Origin: Prevotellamassilia sp.
GTDB lineage: Bacteria; Bacteroidota; Bacteroidia; Bacteroidales; Bacteroidaceae
DNA length: 16,934 nt
Assembly (NCBI GenBank): GCA_018383375.1
Contig: JAHAWW010000070.1
Coordinates: 1-16,934, forward strand
Direction: 5' to 3'
The position numbers were made by a program, and so were the translations under genes. This document shows positions 16,174 to 16,934 of the stretch, in pieces. The notes below the pieces were generated by a model. It was not told where the DNA came from, ran no database searches, and saw only the letters and a list, made by a program, of their open reading frames with translations. The stretch's first letter is position 1; every line of letters starts with the position of its first letter.

Positions 16174-16359
16174 TTACTCCATGTTGTCCCACATGCCTCC
16201 GGCAAAACCTTTGCGGTTGGAGGCAGCGTCGTTTGTAAGATCGGTCACCTCGGTGTCGTTGTTCACTCCGATAGTCGGCGAGGTGGCAATCATTTGCTCT
16301 GCCGTCAAGTCGATGCAGAGGCTTTTGGGCTGAATATATGTTTTGATTTTCATTGTCAT
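16174..16359 (-). CDS. Small protein (61 aa) of unknown function, Bacteroidales type
   Basis: A 61-residue protein starting MTMKIKTYIQPKSLCIDLTA and ending GGMWDNME. From memory, it resembles a loose group of short Prevotella and Bacteroides proteins with an N-terminal K-x-Y-x-x-P-x-x-x-x-x-x-x-L/E pattern, a middle MIATS-like segment, a polar Asn/Asp/Thr-rich body and an acidic tail with Trp; I know of no established role. It has no membrane helix and no convincing signal peptide or lipobox; a single Cys is at position 15. Two ATGs (16359 and 16353) are possible starts. It lies 20 bases after the surface protein stop and 26 bases before a strong terminator, which argues that it is a real, co-transcribed gene. 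Confidence 0.75.
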   Translation of the reverse strand: MTMKIKTYIQPKSLCIDLTAEQMIATSPTIGVNNDTEVTDLTNDAASNRKGFAGGMWDNME

Positions 16360-16379
16360 AATCTTTAAGCGTTTGTTGA

Positions 16380-16934
16380 TTATTTCACGATGACCTTCTT
16401 ACCGCCTACAATATAGAGGCCTTTGGCGGCAGCCTTCACTTCGCGGCCCGAGAGGTCGTAGACTTTGCCTTGAGCAGCAGCATTGTCTGCGCCCACGAGG
16501 TCTAAGCCGGTGGTGCCTACGAGGTTGAAGCGGATGACGCTTGGGGAGTTTTCAGGCAATACGAGATAAGCTTTGTTCATAGGCAGCGCCGTGGCACCGT
16601 CACCAACTTTATAGAAAGCCCAGCCAGACTTGTTGGCCAGCACGTAAGAGTTCTCATTGGTGATATTTTTTGCCGCACCGGCTGAGTTGCCGAGAGCACC
16701 TGCGGCAATTTCAACGGTCGTTTCCGTTGTGCGGGGCAACATAGTCACTTGAGTTTCTGTACCCATCAAGATAACGCCTGTGTTGGCAGGAATGGCCTCT
16801 CCGGCCTCAGCCACTTTGTAGGTGCTCACCTCTGTCACTTTAGAATCCGTCTGAGTTTCAACGCTGTAGGCCGTAGTGTTTGCAGGCACAACGGTGGGGA
16901 AGGGAGCGCTGAAGGTGGCAATGTTCTTGCCGCT
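16380..16934 (-). CDS. Secreted/surface protein, C-terminal part, T9SS-like tail
   Basis: The reverse frame is open from the right edge to the stop at 16380, giving the last 184 residues; the N-terminus, including any signal peptide, is outside the window. An internal GTG (16889) should not be taken as the start, since the preceding 15 codons are open. The body is beta-rich, with EAIPANTGVILMG, SGWAFYKV and PMNKAYLVLP, a pattern common in Prevotella outer-surface proteins. The end, KVYDLSGREVKAAAKGLYIV followed by GGKKVIVK, resembles the C-terminal sorting segment used by the Bacteroidetes type IX secretion system, or a related short Prevotella variant. Substrate or enzymatic activity cannot be told from this part. 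It is followed by the 61-residue gene on the same transcript. Confidence 0.85.
   Translation of the reverse strand, partial: SGKNIATFSAPFPTVVPANTTAYSVETQTDSKVTEVSTYKVAEAGEAIPANTGVILMGTETQVTMLPRTTETTVEIAAGALGNSAGAAKNITNENSYVLANKSGWAFYKVGDGATALPMNKAYLVLPENSPSVIRFNLVGTTGLDLVGADNAAAQGKVYDLSGREVKAAAKGLYIVGGKKVIVK

Noticed and set aside
1..16934. CRISPR array, insertion sequence, tRNA or rRNA
   Set aside because: I looked for regularly spaced repeats, transposase motifs, terminal inverted repeats and tRNA-like cloverleafs and saw none.

Overview
The window reads as a chromosomal segment of a Bacteroidota bacterium, most likely in the Prevotella group (Prevotellaceae, Bacteroidales). Several points support this. 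Start codons are preceded by A-rich tracts, not Shine-Dalgarno sequences. Two promoters fit the Bacteroidetes sigma-ABfr pattern (TTTG, about 20 bases, TAnnTTTG). The leucyl-tRNA synthetase and MutS have the sequence style of that phylum. The right edge carries a surface protein ending in a type IX secretion-like C-terminal segment, followed by a short protein of a kind I associate with Prevotella and Bacteroides. Genus is an inference; there is no rRNA in the window.

Left half (1-9002, all minus strand, read right to left): yfhO-family membrane protein, ychF, lgt, a family 2 glycosyltransferase, a fused cytidylyltransferase/short-chain reductase, a LicD-family phosphotransferase, and a second glycosyltransferase that runs off the left edge. 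Gaps are 7 bases (yfhO/ychF), 110 bases (ychF/lgt), a 1-base TAATG overlap (lgt/glycosyltransferase), then 31, 26 and 31 bases. The last four genes look like part of a surface polysaccharide or glycan locus. The fused enzyme resembles the Haemophilus Acs1/Bcs1 type that makes CDP-ribitol. A LicD-family protein next to it suggests transfer of ribitol phosphate onto a glycan, the same chemistry that ISPD/CRPPA with FKTN/FKRP carries out in animals. This is the most interesting biology in the window.

Centre (9003-9302): a divergent control region with two matching promoters, one for yfhO leftward and one for leuS rightward. Each has TTTG, 20 bases, then TAACTTCG.

Right half (9303-15901, plus strand): leuS, then a 136-base spacer with a large inverted repeat enclosing two mutually exclusive small hairpins, then a yitT-family membrane protein and mutS, 10 bases apart. 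These are housekeeping genes in ordinary condition.

Right edge (15902-16934): a convergent intergenic stretch with short CCAATCAC repeats, a strong intrinsic terminator for leftward transcription, a 61-residue small protein, and the C-terminal 184 residues of a secreted or surface protein. The last two form a transcription unit ending at the terminator.
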